A stretch of DNA of 64,000 nucleotides from Hofstenia miamia (lineage: Eukaryota > Xenacoelomorpha > Acoela): contig SCFE01000080.1 of the NCBI GenBank assembly GCA_004352715.1, positions 469,997 through 533,996 on the forward strand. The letters run 5' to 3'. A model generated the notes under the pieces. The model made no database searches and was not told the origin of the DNA. It saw nothing but the letters and a program-made list of their open reading frames with translations. This document shows, in pieces, positions 55,304-64,000 of this stretch. Both the position numbers and the translations under genes were made by a program. Every line of letters begins with the position of its first letter. Within the stretch, counting starts at the first letter, position 1.

Positions 55304-55597
55304 ACGATACTGATTTTCATTGGTCAACTATATTTTGATTTACCGTAATTTTGATATATTATAGATTATTGTTACAATCTGGAAGTCAGTGAAAATAAAC
55401 TCATACCTTAACAGAATTTCTTAGAAATAATTCTTTTCGCTGATTTGTAAAATGGAATTGCATTAGCTGTGCAGAGAGACGTTGTATGAATTCCCTTGGG
55501 GAGAACATTTTCCCGAATTCTAAATGTCAAAATGTCAAATCTAAGAACAACGAAAATGCTAGCAGAAAATTAAAATAAATGGTATGTTTAAAAAGAC
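55304..55597. repeat. Direct repeat of about 295 bp, copy 2
   Basis: Second copy of 54277-54573, same orientation, with a 6-base deletion and a few substitutions. Confidence 0.85.
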
Positions 55598-55599
55598 TG

Positions 55600-55906
55600 T
55601 CTGAGGAAGCGCCAATGCACATCACTCGACGATCCGTAGGAGCAAATTAAAGTGGTATGGTGCACAGCGATTACTGATTATTATTGTATTGAAAGCTGGT
55701 CGAGTCAATGTCAAATCGCATTGCTGCGTGTTTGGCCATTAATGGAGGACATACACAATTTTCTGAATTAACTATTTACTTTCTACACGGTGTTATCATA
55801 TTGTTTCTACATTGTGTTATTACATTGTTTCTACATTGCGTTTTTTAGTGTAAAATACAAAATTTTCTAAATTTGGAAAGTGTTCCCAAACTTTTGGCCA
55901 GTACTG
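55600..55906 (+). pseudogene. Tc1-like transposase end and right terminus
   Basis: A short plus-strand frame with NRIAACLAINGGHTQF resembles the C-terminal end of Tc1 transposases, which closes on a GGHTKY-like motif. The sequence then runs to a terminus whose reverse complement begins CAGTACTGGCCAAAAGTTTG, a typical Tc1-type inverted repeat, flanked by TA at 55907-55908. The left part of the element is missing; the 295-bp repeat copy ends where it begins. Confidence 0.65.
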
Positions 55907-55907
55907 T

Positions 55908-55929
55908 ATATATATATATATATATATAT
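55908..55929. repeat. (TA)n microsatellite
   Basis: TA repeat at the Tc1 insertion point; such repeats offer TA targets and may have attracted the element. Confidence 0.85.
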
Positions 55930-55958
55930 TCGATACATATATACTTTTTCAATTTTAG

Positions 55959-56061
55959 GAGCTGTATTTTGCAAGATATAGACAGTCTAAAAAACTATAG
56001 CTGGTATAAAGCAGCAATTTGTGAAAAAGAAGACTATCAAACAATTGAATTTACTGTATGA
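55959..56061 (+). CDS. Likely terminal exon of a host gene
   Basis: ATACTTTTTCAATTTTAG ends at 55958 as an acceptor. The exon then reads one base plus 34 codons to TGA at 56059-56061. The product is hydrophilic and natural-looking (CILQDIDSLKNYSWYKAAIC, then EKEDYQTIEFTV). An AATAAA lies near 56286, a fitting distance for a short 3' untranslated region. I cannot name the protein. Upstream exons on the plus strand were not found; transposons fill the preceding kilobases, consistent with a long intron. Confidence 0.5.
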
Positions 56062-56339
56062 CTAATTTAAGAAAACATAATTTTGAAATTTTATGTAACC
56101 CTAACCTATTTGACAAGGTGATTTAAATTTCATTAAGATAATTTAAATTTACATATAAGAAACTAAAATCTAAAGTTCATTACTTTAAAGAACATTTTTA
56201 TATTTTAAAGTTCTTTCAATTTCTTGCAAAAATTCAGCTAATACTTGAATTAATCCTTAAAGACACATTAAAGTCTAGAAAAGATAAATAAAGTTCTTTA
56301 AGGTATACAGTATGCGACAAATTATTATGAACAAATAAA

Positions 56340-57339
56340 NNNNNNNNNNNNNNNNNNNNNNNNNNNNNNNNNNNNNNNNNNNNNNNNNNNNNNNNNNNNN
56401 NNNNNNNNNNNNNNNNNNNNNNNNNNNNNNNNNNNNNNNNNNNNNNNNNNNNNNNNNNNNNNNNNNNNNNNNNNNNNNNNNNNNNNNNNNNNNNNNNNNN
56501 NNNNNNNNNNNNNNNNNNNNNNNNNNNNNNNNNNNNNNNNNNNNNNNNNNNNNNNNNNNNNNNNNNNNNNNNNNNNNNNNNNNNNNNNNNNNNNNNNNNN
56601 NNNNNNNNNNNNNNNNNNNNNNNNNNNNNNNNNNNNNNNNNNNNNNNNNNNNNNNNNNNNNNNNNNNNNNNNNNNNNNNNNNNNNNNNNNNNNNNNNNNN
56701 NNNNNNNNNNNNNNNNNNNNNNNNNNNNNNNNNNNNNNNNNNNNNNNNNNNNNNNNNNNNNNNNNNNNNNNNNNNNNNNNNNNNNNNNNNNNNNNNNNNN
56801 NNNNNNNNNNNNNNNNNNNNNNNNNNNNNNNNNNNNNNNNNNNNNNNNNNNNNNNNNNNNNNNNNNNNNNNNNNNNNNNNNNNNNNNNNNNNNNNNNNNN
56901 NNNNNNNNNNNNNNNNNNNNNNNNNNNNNNNNNNNNNNNNNNNNNNNNNNNNNNNNNNNNNNNNNNNNNNNNNNNNNNNNNNNNNNNNNNNNNNNNNNNN
57001 NNNNNNNNNNNNNNNNNNNNNNNNNNNNNNNNNNNNNNNNNNNNNNNNNNNNNNNNNNNNNNNNNNNNNNNNNNNNNNNNNNNNNNNNNNNNNNNNNNNN
57101 NNNNNNNNNNNNNNNNNNNNNNNNNNNNNNNNNNNNNNNNNNNNNNNNNNNNNNNNNNNNNNNNNNNNNNNNNNNNNNNNNNNNNNNNNNNNNNNNNNNN
57201 NNNNNNNNNNNNNNNNNNNNNNNNNNNNNNNNNNNNNNNNNNNNNNNNNNNNNNNNNNNNNNNNNNNNNNNNNNNNNNNNNNNNNNNNNNNNNNNNNNNN
57301 NNNNNNNNNNNNNNNNNNNNNNNNNNNNNNNNNNNNNNN
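56340..57339. other. Assembly gap (1000 N)
   Basis: Round-number gap between two copies of repeated sequence. Confidence 0.95.
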
Positions 57340-57407
57340 GATCGCTAGCATTTATATGAACTATTGCTAATCCATGTAATCTAGTAGGTTGATTTACTAG
57401 ACTATGG

Positions 57408-57412
<5 letters not shown>

Positions 57413-57451
<39 letters not shown>
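57413..57451. repeat. (TA)n microsatellite
   Basis: Uninterrupted TA repeat next to the second mariner-type tail, in the same relative position as the (TA)n next to copy 1. Confidence 0.9.
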
Positions 57452-57454
<3 letters not shown>

Positions 57455-57484
57455 GTGGTTATAAAATCACAAGATTATAATTTA

Positions 57485-57915
57485 GTTTTAAAATTTCTTC
57501 AAAAGTGATATAAAAGAGAAATATCGTCCAATGTGCTAGAATTATAAAAGATGACTTCTTTACAAACTGCCATGCCTCGAAGAAAGATAATCCACAACTT
57601 TTGCTAACTTATCTGTTAATATGCCATTGACTTTTTCTCTGATGGCATATTTCAGTTTGTGAATTGTCATCGGTTTCGGTTGAAAACTTTTCCTTTCAAC
57701 GCTCCCCACAGCTAGTATTCTGGCGGCCCCAAATCAGGGATCTGAGGGCCATGCTTAGTCAAAGTGACGACTGATAACACGATGTTGACCAAGTGTCAAA
57801 CAGAAATTGTTTTACAGCTACACCAATATGTGGTGGCGCTTCATCTTACTGCAACTTTCTTAGTCCGCCAAGACGCTGCAGCTCTTAAATTATGAACTGC
57901 TGCAAGCATTTCTAA
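57485..57915 (-). pseudogene. Mariner-type transposase tail, copy 2
   Basis: Homologous to 54890-55290 and slightly better preserved at its start: DEAPPHIGVAVKQFLFDTW corresponds to the second catalytic Asp region (QDGAPPH type). The rest covers the PPEYWLWGALKGK-like box and the C-terminal tail, with stops and frame changes. The two copies plus their adjoining (TA)n suggest an element that inserted next to TA runs, or one duplicated locus. Confidence 0.65.
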
Positions 57916-58045
57916 ATATCGTTGTTTAATTTATTAACAATATTTTGTCTTATTAAAGATTTAAACAATTTAAGCGGTTTGCTTGTTTGAGAGCCTACAT
58001 ATCTGAAATTGGAAACATTACATGTCCTGAGTTACTAGGGGTGGT

Positions 58046-58400
58046 TTATATTCTCAACAATGTTTTCAGACTTCTAAAGTATACAATCAGGTTTTTTGGC
58101 CAAGACCAAGTTTTTTCTGATACAATCATTAAATTTACTTTATTATCATCTTCATTGATCATCACAATTTCACCAGGATAGCTGACATCTTCATATTTCA
58201 ATACTACACAATCATCTTGAATGATCAATCCATCAATCCCATCTTCATCTCAACACTGATGGAATATTATAGTTTATTATGACACAGGAAGCTCATTCAT
58301 CTCCAAAGTAGTTTGAACCATATTGAAAGTGTATCCACTATAGCTGGCAGCATGAATATTGGAAACACCTGAGGTCACCTGATATTTTTAAATTGCTACT
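58046..58400 (-). pseudogene. Coding remnant with KYEDxxYPGEI domain
   Basis: Minus strand. A first block (about 58390-58285) reads VTSGVSNIHAASYSGYTF and FNMVQTTLEMNELPVS before two stops. A second block (to 58046) reads IIQDDCVVLKYEDVSYPGEI, then MINEDDNKVNLMIVSE and WSWPKNLIVYF. The KYED..YPGEI plus V-N-MI plus W-WP pattern resembles a small domain seen at the C-terminus of many uncharacterised invertebrate and transposon-encoded proteins; this link is from memory. The CAGGTGACC before the first block could be a splice acceptor, so an exon pair is another reading. Confidence 0.4.
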
Positions 58401-60694
58401 TCATCCACGTGGAAAAATTTAACATTGCTTAAATTTTGTTGCCACAAACCAAATTTTGAGGGAATTGCAAATATACCTTTAACTATTAACTCCAAATTTA
58501 TGAATATTATGAACCATAGTAAGTATAAAACCACAAATGTGGAACATGTAAATGCTTAATAGTTGACACTCCTATGCACTTTAATGTTGTAGTTGAAATC
58601 GATGAAAAGTAAGTGTGCAGTTGACAATGCTACAGTGCCATAAATTTCATAAAGTTGTAAAAATTCAAAACCAAATAACTGACCAATAACTGCAGTAAAT
58701 CAACAACACTAAAAGGCTTAAAAAGTAGCGTCTTGTGAGAGATATTTGAACTTCAGTGCTGAAGCTTACTTGACAATTGCCAAAAACCTAGGTGACTGTA
58801 TTAAGATAAAAACAGACAATATGACTAAATGACTATGTGGAAGAAAATTTAATAGACACATGGATTGTGATTAGGCTTAAAGATATTAATGATAAAAATT
58901 CACCAGATTTTTAGTTGAATCAAAACTTTTACATTTAACAAATTGAATTACATAACACAGTTGAGTTTGTGATAAAATGATAACAAGTAATAATTTGCTG
59001 AATCATGATATATTTTGAGGTAGATCAAATATTAGATCGTGTGTGAATATATTTAGATTGCATAAAAATATTGCTATTCTAACAATAACGGGTTGCTTTT
59101 AACAGTTTTTGGCTTTAGGTGTAGCTTATGTGACATAAAATTGCTCATACCAGCATTATAAACTTGAAATGTTCAAAAAATTTGACACCATAATAATTTT
59201 TGCTGAAGTCCCAATAACTCAATATTTGGGTTAATTTAAATATTTGTTTTAATGCTGAAATTATTTGAATTCATTAGAATTCATTACTAAGTTATCAAAA
59301 ATTATTTTCTTTTGTTCACTCAAGCAAAATTCTTGCAAAAATTTAAAGTCTTTAGAAAAAACATCATACATCTAATGAGCAGATATTAAGAAAAAAATAA
59401 TGTCATTGTGAACCGAAATAAAAGTTAGGTAAAGTAATCAATTCCCAATACTGAAGCGCCATGATTTTTTGAGTAATGTTTAAATTTTATTGGCGGAAGC
59501 AGGGATTTTCCACAGGTTGAATATGGTTAAGTATCCTGTCAAAAATTTTATATGAATTTATTTTCTGTTGTTAAAGTTAATTTGAACCCATGTAGCCCTT
59601 CTTGTCTATATTGCCTTGACTTTTGAATAGTTAAATCAATATTCCCAAAAAGTTCTTCAAATCAAATCATTGCATATATTATTCAAAGTTTTCAGACGAA
59701 AAATCATTTGAGGGATTGAGAAAGCTAAGATAGATTTTTCAAATTGTACCTTTTCAACATTACAGTGCTGTTTTTTGTCAAAATTGTTTTTTATCAAATA
59801 CATTTATTCTTTTTATGCAATAAATCTATATAATCTTGTATTTAGTGTAAGTAATTTATCTTAGTGCTGGGAGGTCATTTACATTAAAGTAGTCCTAATT
59901 ATGTGTAGTTATTTATTAATGGAAAGCCATATGTCTATTTAGGGGGAATGCACCACATATGGGATTTAATTTTGAAGTTGGTTTGGCAGTCAATGCTCTG
60001 ACTTTTAAAAAATAATGGTAAAAATTAGTGTGACGTGTTTCCCAAAGAAGCTAAAAATTGGGATAAACAAGGTTACAAACAGCATCATTGAGCTGACCTT
60101 CTCAATCATCTTACCAGTGCTGTTGCAAACTATTATTTACATCAGCTCTAAGTCACAAATCAAGCATGTTAGTGATGCAAAAAATGATAGAGATTTGCTC
60201 GCATTTGCTTAGCTGAAAGTTTAACATATTTTGTGATGAGTATTCAAATGATCTGCAATTATTTTAAAAACCTGTTCAAGTTGTATTCTGGTTTCTCAAC
60301 CAAAATCGCATTTTTGTAGCTCATTTGGAAAGATTCGTCTAAATAATGAGTAATTTTATTTATAATTTTACTGTATAATTCAATATCTTAATACAAACAT
60401 TTTACAAACATTGAATTTTTTATATTGTATGATAATTTTTTTTAGTTTTATAAAATACATGTATTTTTCCAATTGCAAACATGGTTATTCTTAAGCATAA
60501 TGCATTACATATTTTCATAACAAAGCCAACCTGCTTCAGCAACATCTGTGCCCAATTAACCCCCTCACCAACTCAATATTATATCCGCACCACACCCACA
60601 GAGCTTTTTTAAAAATAAACGCGTTATACCTAAAAAATTTAGTTTTCCCATGGTATGTATTTCTTGTTGAATTAAATGTAAATTTCTGTATAAG
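58401..60694. other. No certain gene
   Basis: AT-rich. Near 60030-60210 composition is more balanced, and a frame with FPKEAKNWDKQGYK and, after a stop, ADLLNHLTSAVANYYLHQL looks like a weak coding remnant, but nothing identifies it. The last 8 bases (60687-60694, TGTATAAG) are the target duplication of the next element. Confidence 0.4.
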
Positions 60695-61618
60695 CAGGGG
60701 CGAGGCCAAGGGGGGCTAAGACCCCCCAATGATGAACTAGCATTGTAGTTAGCCCCCCCCCAATCTGACATATGTTCAGGCAAAACAATGCTAATACAAA
60801 AGCGCATATATATGTTATGAATCAACTTGAATCCGTCTGTGTCGTGTGAATTACTATGTGACGTGTTTCCTTTGATGAAAGTGGAACATTCTGATTGCTC
60901 TGCATTAAACATTGCCTCCTCATTTGATGTGCTCACTCATTGCATACTTCATGTAGGAGTTCTCTGTGTCATCCCTCTGCTGCAAAAACAATGTCGTTTG
61001 AGACAGTCAGTTCTGACATTTCAAATTCAACCATCATCTTCCTCCATCCTTGATAACGGTCAACATGAACGTGAACGTGGACAAGCCATGCAAGGGAACT
61101 ACAAGTCGATCATTCTGGATCAATCTCCACTCCACGCCAATCCCTCTCTGCTCCACAAATCGAAACATCTGCACCACCTGATATCTCTTCATCCGCATCA
61201 GATAACCCTGTGCAAACTCTCCACACAGCATTTCCAAAAACTGCATCTGGTCAGCAAAACCGGTCGTTCTCATCGACCCATTATCATCGCTACAAATTCC
61301 TGAAGTATTCGGTTCTAAGGGATGCGGTATTCTGCTACACATGTCGCCATTTGGTTCACCTCTCGCAGGCCCGACGTGAACCTACATTTATCACGCACGG
61401 ATTTTCCAACTGGAAAAAACTGTCTGAGAAGGTAAAGGATCATTCTATCAGCGCATCACACCTTGATTTAGTAAAACGTGAATTACTGCATAGATCATCG
61501 ACCAGCAAAGGAACTGTGGAAGAAGAGATTTTGAGTGCACATACCAAATTTGTTGCTGAAAACACATAACATGTTAAAACTCTTATAAACCAATGAAAAT
61601 TTTCTGGCCTCGCCCCTG
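60695..61618. mobile_element. Non-autonomous hAT element with 8-bp target duplication
   Basis: Ends are CAGGGGCGAGGCCA in inverted orientation, flanked by the exact 8-bp duplication TGTATAAG (60687-60694 and 61619-61626), the hAT hallmark. The 924-bp element keeps only the N-terminal zinc-finger part of a transposase, so it could move only with help from a full element. An intact duplication and well-matching ends suggest fairly recent insertion. Confidence 0.9.
61210..61569 (+). CDS. TTF-type zinc-finger fragment of hAT transposase
   Basis: Inside the hAT element. The frame reads RYKFLKYSVLRDAVFCYTCR, then FITHGFSNWKKLSEKVKDHS and SASHLDLVK, the TTF/ZMYM-type zinc finger (Cys-x2-Cys, a Trp, then His) found at the start of many hAT transposases, where it binds the element ends. 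It continues acidic and helical to a TAA at 61567-61569. The RNase H-like catalytic core and the dimerisation domain are missing, so it has no transposase activity, but the DNA-binding part is uninterrupted. Upstream coding sequence (from about 61020) is in other frames; overlapping ORFs on both strands are shadows. Confidence 0.7.
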   Translation: MQTLHTAFPKTASGQQNRSFSSTHYHRYKFLKYSVLRDAVFCYTCRHLVHLSQARREPTFITHGFSNWKKLSEKVKDHSISASHLDLVKRELLHRSSTSKGTVEEEILSAHTKFVAENT

Positions 61619-61720
61619 TGTATAAGATATGGGAACAACTATAAAACATCGATTTGTCATATTCCAAATTTAGCAGAATGCGATTCGTTTAATACCATCG
61701 AATTTTTCATTTTAGATGTA

Positions 61721-61830
61721 GTGCACTGTGATCTACTGCATAGGCTTACACGTACATGTATTTACTACAAACTGGAAAATAAAAAGAAAAGATTGATTAA
61801 CAACAATACTATTTCTGAATTTGAGTTTGT

Positions 61831-61873
<43 letters not shown>

Positions 61874-63271
61874 GTCTTACTTAATACATTAAATGCGTCT
61901 AAATTAAAAACTGTTGAAGAAAGACATCGAAAGAAATTAAGAAAAATTAAAAAAATTAGGCAAAAATTTCCAGCAATTTACGGTAAAAACACTGTGATTA
62001 ATTTATCAAATAAATAACCAATGAAGAAGAACACATTCTTTCTTATGGATTAAAAAGGAGTTTGACAAGCAATTTTGGTGATATAGAAGTAAAAGTCAAT
62101 ACAGAAAAAATGTTTTCTTCCTTATTTTGTAGAAAAAGAATTGAAAATGAAGGAAAATATACAAATATGAAGACAAAGATAATAAATATTTAAAATTCTT
62201 GTACAAATAAAAAATTAATTCCAAAAAAAGCTATTCAAATGATTCGAATTTTAAAAAACCTAGCAAAAAATCCTGATATTTATATCTGTAAGTTTGATAA
62301 AGGAAATGGTTTTGTAGTTCTAAATATAGCTGCTTATATGGAAAAAATGAACGAGATTTTATCTGACAAAACCAAATTTCTAAAAGTTATTCCGCACAAA
62401 AATCTAAAGAAGAGTTATTTTATTGCAGATGAAGATTATATTTGAAACTAAGAAAAATGATAAATAATAGTAGAATTTCAGAAAAGATTTATAATAATAT
62501 AGGAAGTGTTTCTGCCACAGCAGCATGATTATATTGCTTGTCAGAAGTTCAAAAATCAAAAGATAATCAACCTTTTAGACCAATTCTTTCCATGATTAAT
62601 GCACCAAAATATAACAAGCAAATATTTAGATGAATTATTAAAACGATACATACCAAATAAGTACAATTTAAAAGATTCATTCCAATTCATTAATAAATTA
62701 GAAATAGTAAATGAAAGAAATAAGTGTGCTAAATATCTTTTGATGTTAATTCACTTTTTACGAACATTCCAATAGAAAAAACAATATTCACATCCTTGCC
62801 ACTATTCCTGTGGATCAACTTGAAATTTCTTTGGAAACATTAACGATTTACTTCACTTCACATGACTGACTACATCTTTTCTATTCAACTAAAAAATATT
62901 TAAGCAAATTAATGGTAATATGTTCACCACTTGGGCCAACAATGCCTGCTTTTGCCATGGAAGCCATTGAATCATCATTTAAAAATGACGAATTCATATC
63001 ATATTTTCGATATGTCGATAACATTTTTGCCATTTTTTTCAACAAAAGCAGTGCGGAGAAGTATTTTGGAAATTTAAATACATACATGTATATGGAAGAA
63101 ATCAAATTTACAATGGAAGAAGAGCACAATAGCCAATTAAATTTTTTAATGTATTGTAGCCAACTTAAGCACCGAGTTCGAAACAAAAATGTATATTTGA
63201 AAAAAACAAATACTGGTTTATGCATTCCTATTTCGTCATATTGTAAAGACGGATATAAAAGAACACAATAA
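61721..63271 (+). pseudogene. Penelope-like retroelement reverse transcriptase, broken
   Basis: Plus-strand pieces of one ORF in order: an N-terminal block with a (TA)n inside it (61835-61868), then RHRKKLRKIKKIRQKFPAIY; from 62030 EEHILSYGLKRS with SNFGDIEVKVNTEK; at 62239 ICKFDKGNGFVVLN, the DKGNGxVxL motif of Penelope-like enzymes; then PFRPILSMINAPKYNKQIF; then DVNSLFTNIPIEKTIF; and at 62912 SPLGPTMPAFAMEAIE, the RYVDNIFAIF active-site box, and IKFTMEEEHNSQLNFLMY. The active site reads YVDN rather than YVDD, so polymerase activity would be lost even apart from the stops and frameshifts. A GIY-YIG endonuclease, usual in this group, was not seen downstream. Confidence 0.8.
61835..61868. repeat. 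(TA)n inside a retroelement ORF
   Basis: An uninterrupted TA repeat lies inside the N-terminal part of the Penelope-like ORF and keeps the frame open as alternating Ile-Tyr. It was probably gained by expansion after the element decayed. Confidence 0.85.
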
Positions 63272-64000
63272 AATGCTTCTGCGATCGAATAATAAATTTA
63301 TCATGAAGTTATAAGAATATAACTGATTCATTAGATCTACTTTTTGAGCATTGATTGTTCACATGTACGGAAGGCTAGCATGTATTACTATATCTGTAGG
63401 GCTATTAAATGTAAGGAACAATAACAAGCTGAAGCATTGCGGTTGCGTTATATTCTTTTATTTACTTAATCATAATAACAAGAACAATCAATGCATTAAA
63501 TTAGTAAGTTATCACACACACAATATCACTGAGTTAACCATCTACACACTAATTCATCCAATGGTTTCCACTGTGGAGTTCAAGTAAAAGCTGGAACTGT
63601 TACCACTTACGATGTCTCTGGAATCGCATAGCACAGCGTCGGGTTTCGACCCTGTCTTCCATCTACTACTCTCGATCTAAATAAACTGTGATTAGTTAAG
63701 CATTTAATGAAGGAAGTGCATATTAATTTAGTTAATCAACTACGCAATCAATTAGTTAGAGAGAATTAGGAGTCTGTCCTACTTCAACCATTGCATATAC
63801 CCTGAAAAGTAGTTAGTTACTCTTAATTACTTGCGATAACTGTATTGACAAGATTCTACAGTAATTCTGAAAATCTTCGGTCGACAGTAGATATGTCTAT
63901 GTATTTACGAATACATGCAAGCAGGGGTGTTATTTACGAATAAATGCAAGCAGGGGTGTGTAATGAATGATTGTCAAAGCAATACTTTCCAATATTGCAA
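63272..64000. other. No gene seen
   Basis: Sequence after the retroelement. A more balanced patch at 63590-63670 has CGGGTTTCGACCCTG, which resembles a tRNA B-box, but no A-box at the right distance. Near the end a 27-base unit (ATTTACGAAT(A/T)(C/A)ATGCAAGC and the start of the next word) is repeated twice (63903 and 63931). Confidence 0.4.

Noticed and set aside
54277-55597. Two direct repeats read as LTRs of a retrovirus-like element
   Set aside because: No TG...CA ends, primer site, polypurine tract or gag-pol sequence; the enclosed gene is a mariner tail.
60827-61303. 158-codon plus-strand ORF
   Set aside because: Overlaps the hAT transposase fragment in another frame and lacks the zinc-finger motif; low-complexity His/Leu/Ser composition suggests a shadow. 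The minus-strand ORF 61034-61342 was rejected on the same ground.
63590-63670. tRNA B-box-like string
   Set aside because: No A-box upstream and no stem pairing that gives a tRNA.

Overview
The window is a stretch of AT-rich animal nuclear DNA, probably from an invertebrate. It holds introns, long stretches with no recognisable gene, (TA)n microsatellites, and transposons of metazoan type: Tc1, mariner, hAT, a Mutator-like element, Penelope-like and R2/HERO-like retroelements, and a Polinton/Maverick. No bacterial operons, rRNA or tRNA genes or CRISPR arrays are visible. The species cannot be named from the sequence. Eight runs of N (20 to 1000 bases) interrupt it. There are also seven isolated single Ns; four of these are flanked by direct overlaps, so they look like contig joins.

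Region by region. 1-18 kb: a short terminal-exon candidate (722-805); two copies of an interspersed repeat (about 1200-1428 and 9305-9530); a broken mariner (3393-4035); a complete-ended but broken Tc1 element (10657-11727); a second mariner with terminal inverted repeats (12190-13518); an unrecognised broken coding remnant (13652-13905); and a likely internal exon of a membrane protein on the minus strand (17761-17946). 18-26.4 kb: a hAT-like element (18239-24417) split by a 4.9 kb Mutator-like element (18738-23646, 9-bp target duplication). A second copy of the hAT-like element at 25538-26404 preserves the empty site. A minus-strand terminal exon lies at 25246-25346. 26.4-39 kb: a degenerate non-LTR retrotransposon (29545-31190), two copies of another hAT-like repeat, one of them interrupted by a TA-flanked inverted-repeat element (33300-34793), a plus-strand exon candidate (35834-35972) and a 67-bp minisatellite (38328-38850).

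39-47.2 kb is the richest part: a decayed, rearranged Polinton/Maverick (endogenous virus-like transposon). On the minus strand are a coiled-coil protein gene with a conserved tail, and two tandem copies of a cassette of four pieces: coiled-coil tail, candidate penton/minor capsid, small basic protein, candidate major capsid. A packaging ATPase fragment follows. On the plus strand, diverging from the ATPase, is a zinc-ribbon/phospholipase-A2-like protein that runs into a frameshifted retroviral-type integrase. Only the 259-residue capsid-type ORF at 43455-44234 is intact at full length. Almost every Polinton ORF starts just after the same pyrimidine-rich TATATAG-type motif. It could be a compact viral promoter or a splice/trans-splice acceptor, and it is the most interesting signal in the window.

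47.2-64 kb: a long stretch without a recognised gene, a few exon-like ORFs, two copies of a mariner-type transposase tail, a Tc1 right end (to 55906), a terminal-exon candidate (55959-56061), a non-autonomous hAT with a perfect 8-bp target duplication (60695-61618) and a broken Penelope-like reverse transcriptase (61721-63271). The genes do not form a working pathway. The picture is a transposon graveyard inside introns and intergenic DNA of one or more host genes.
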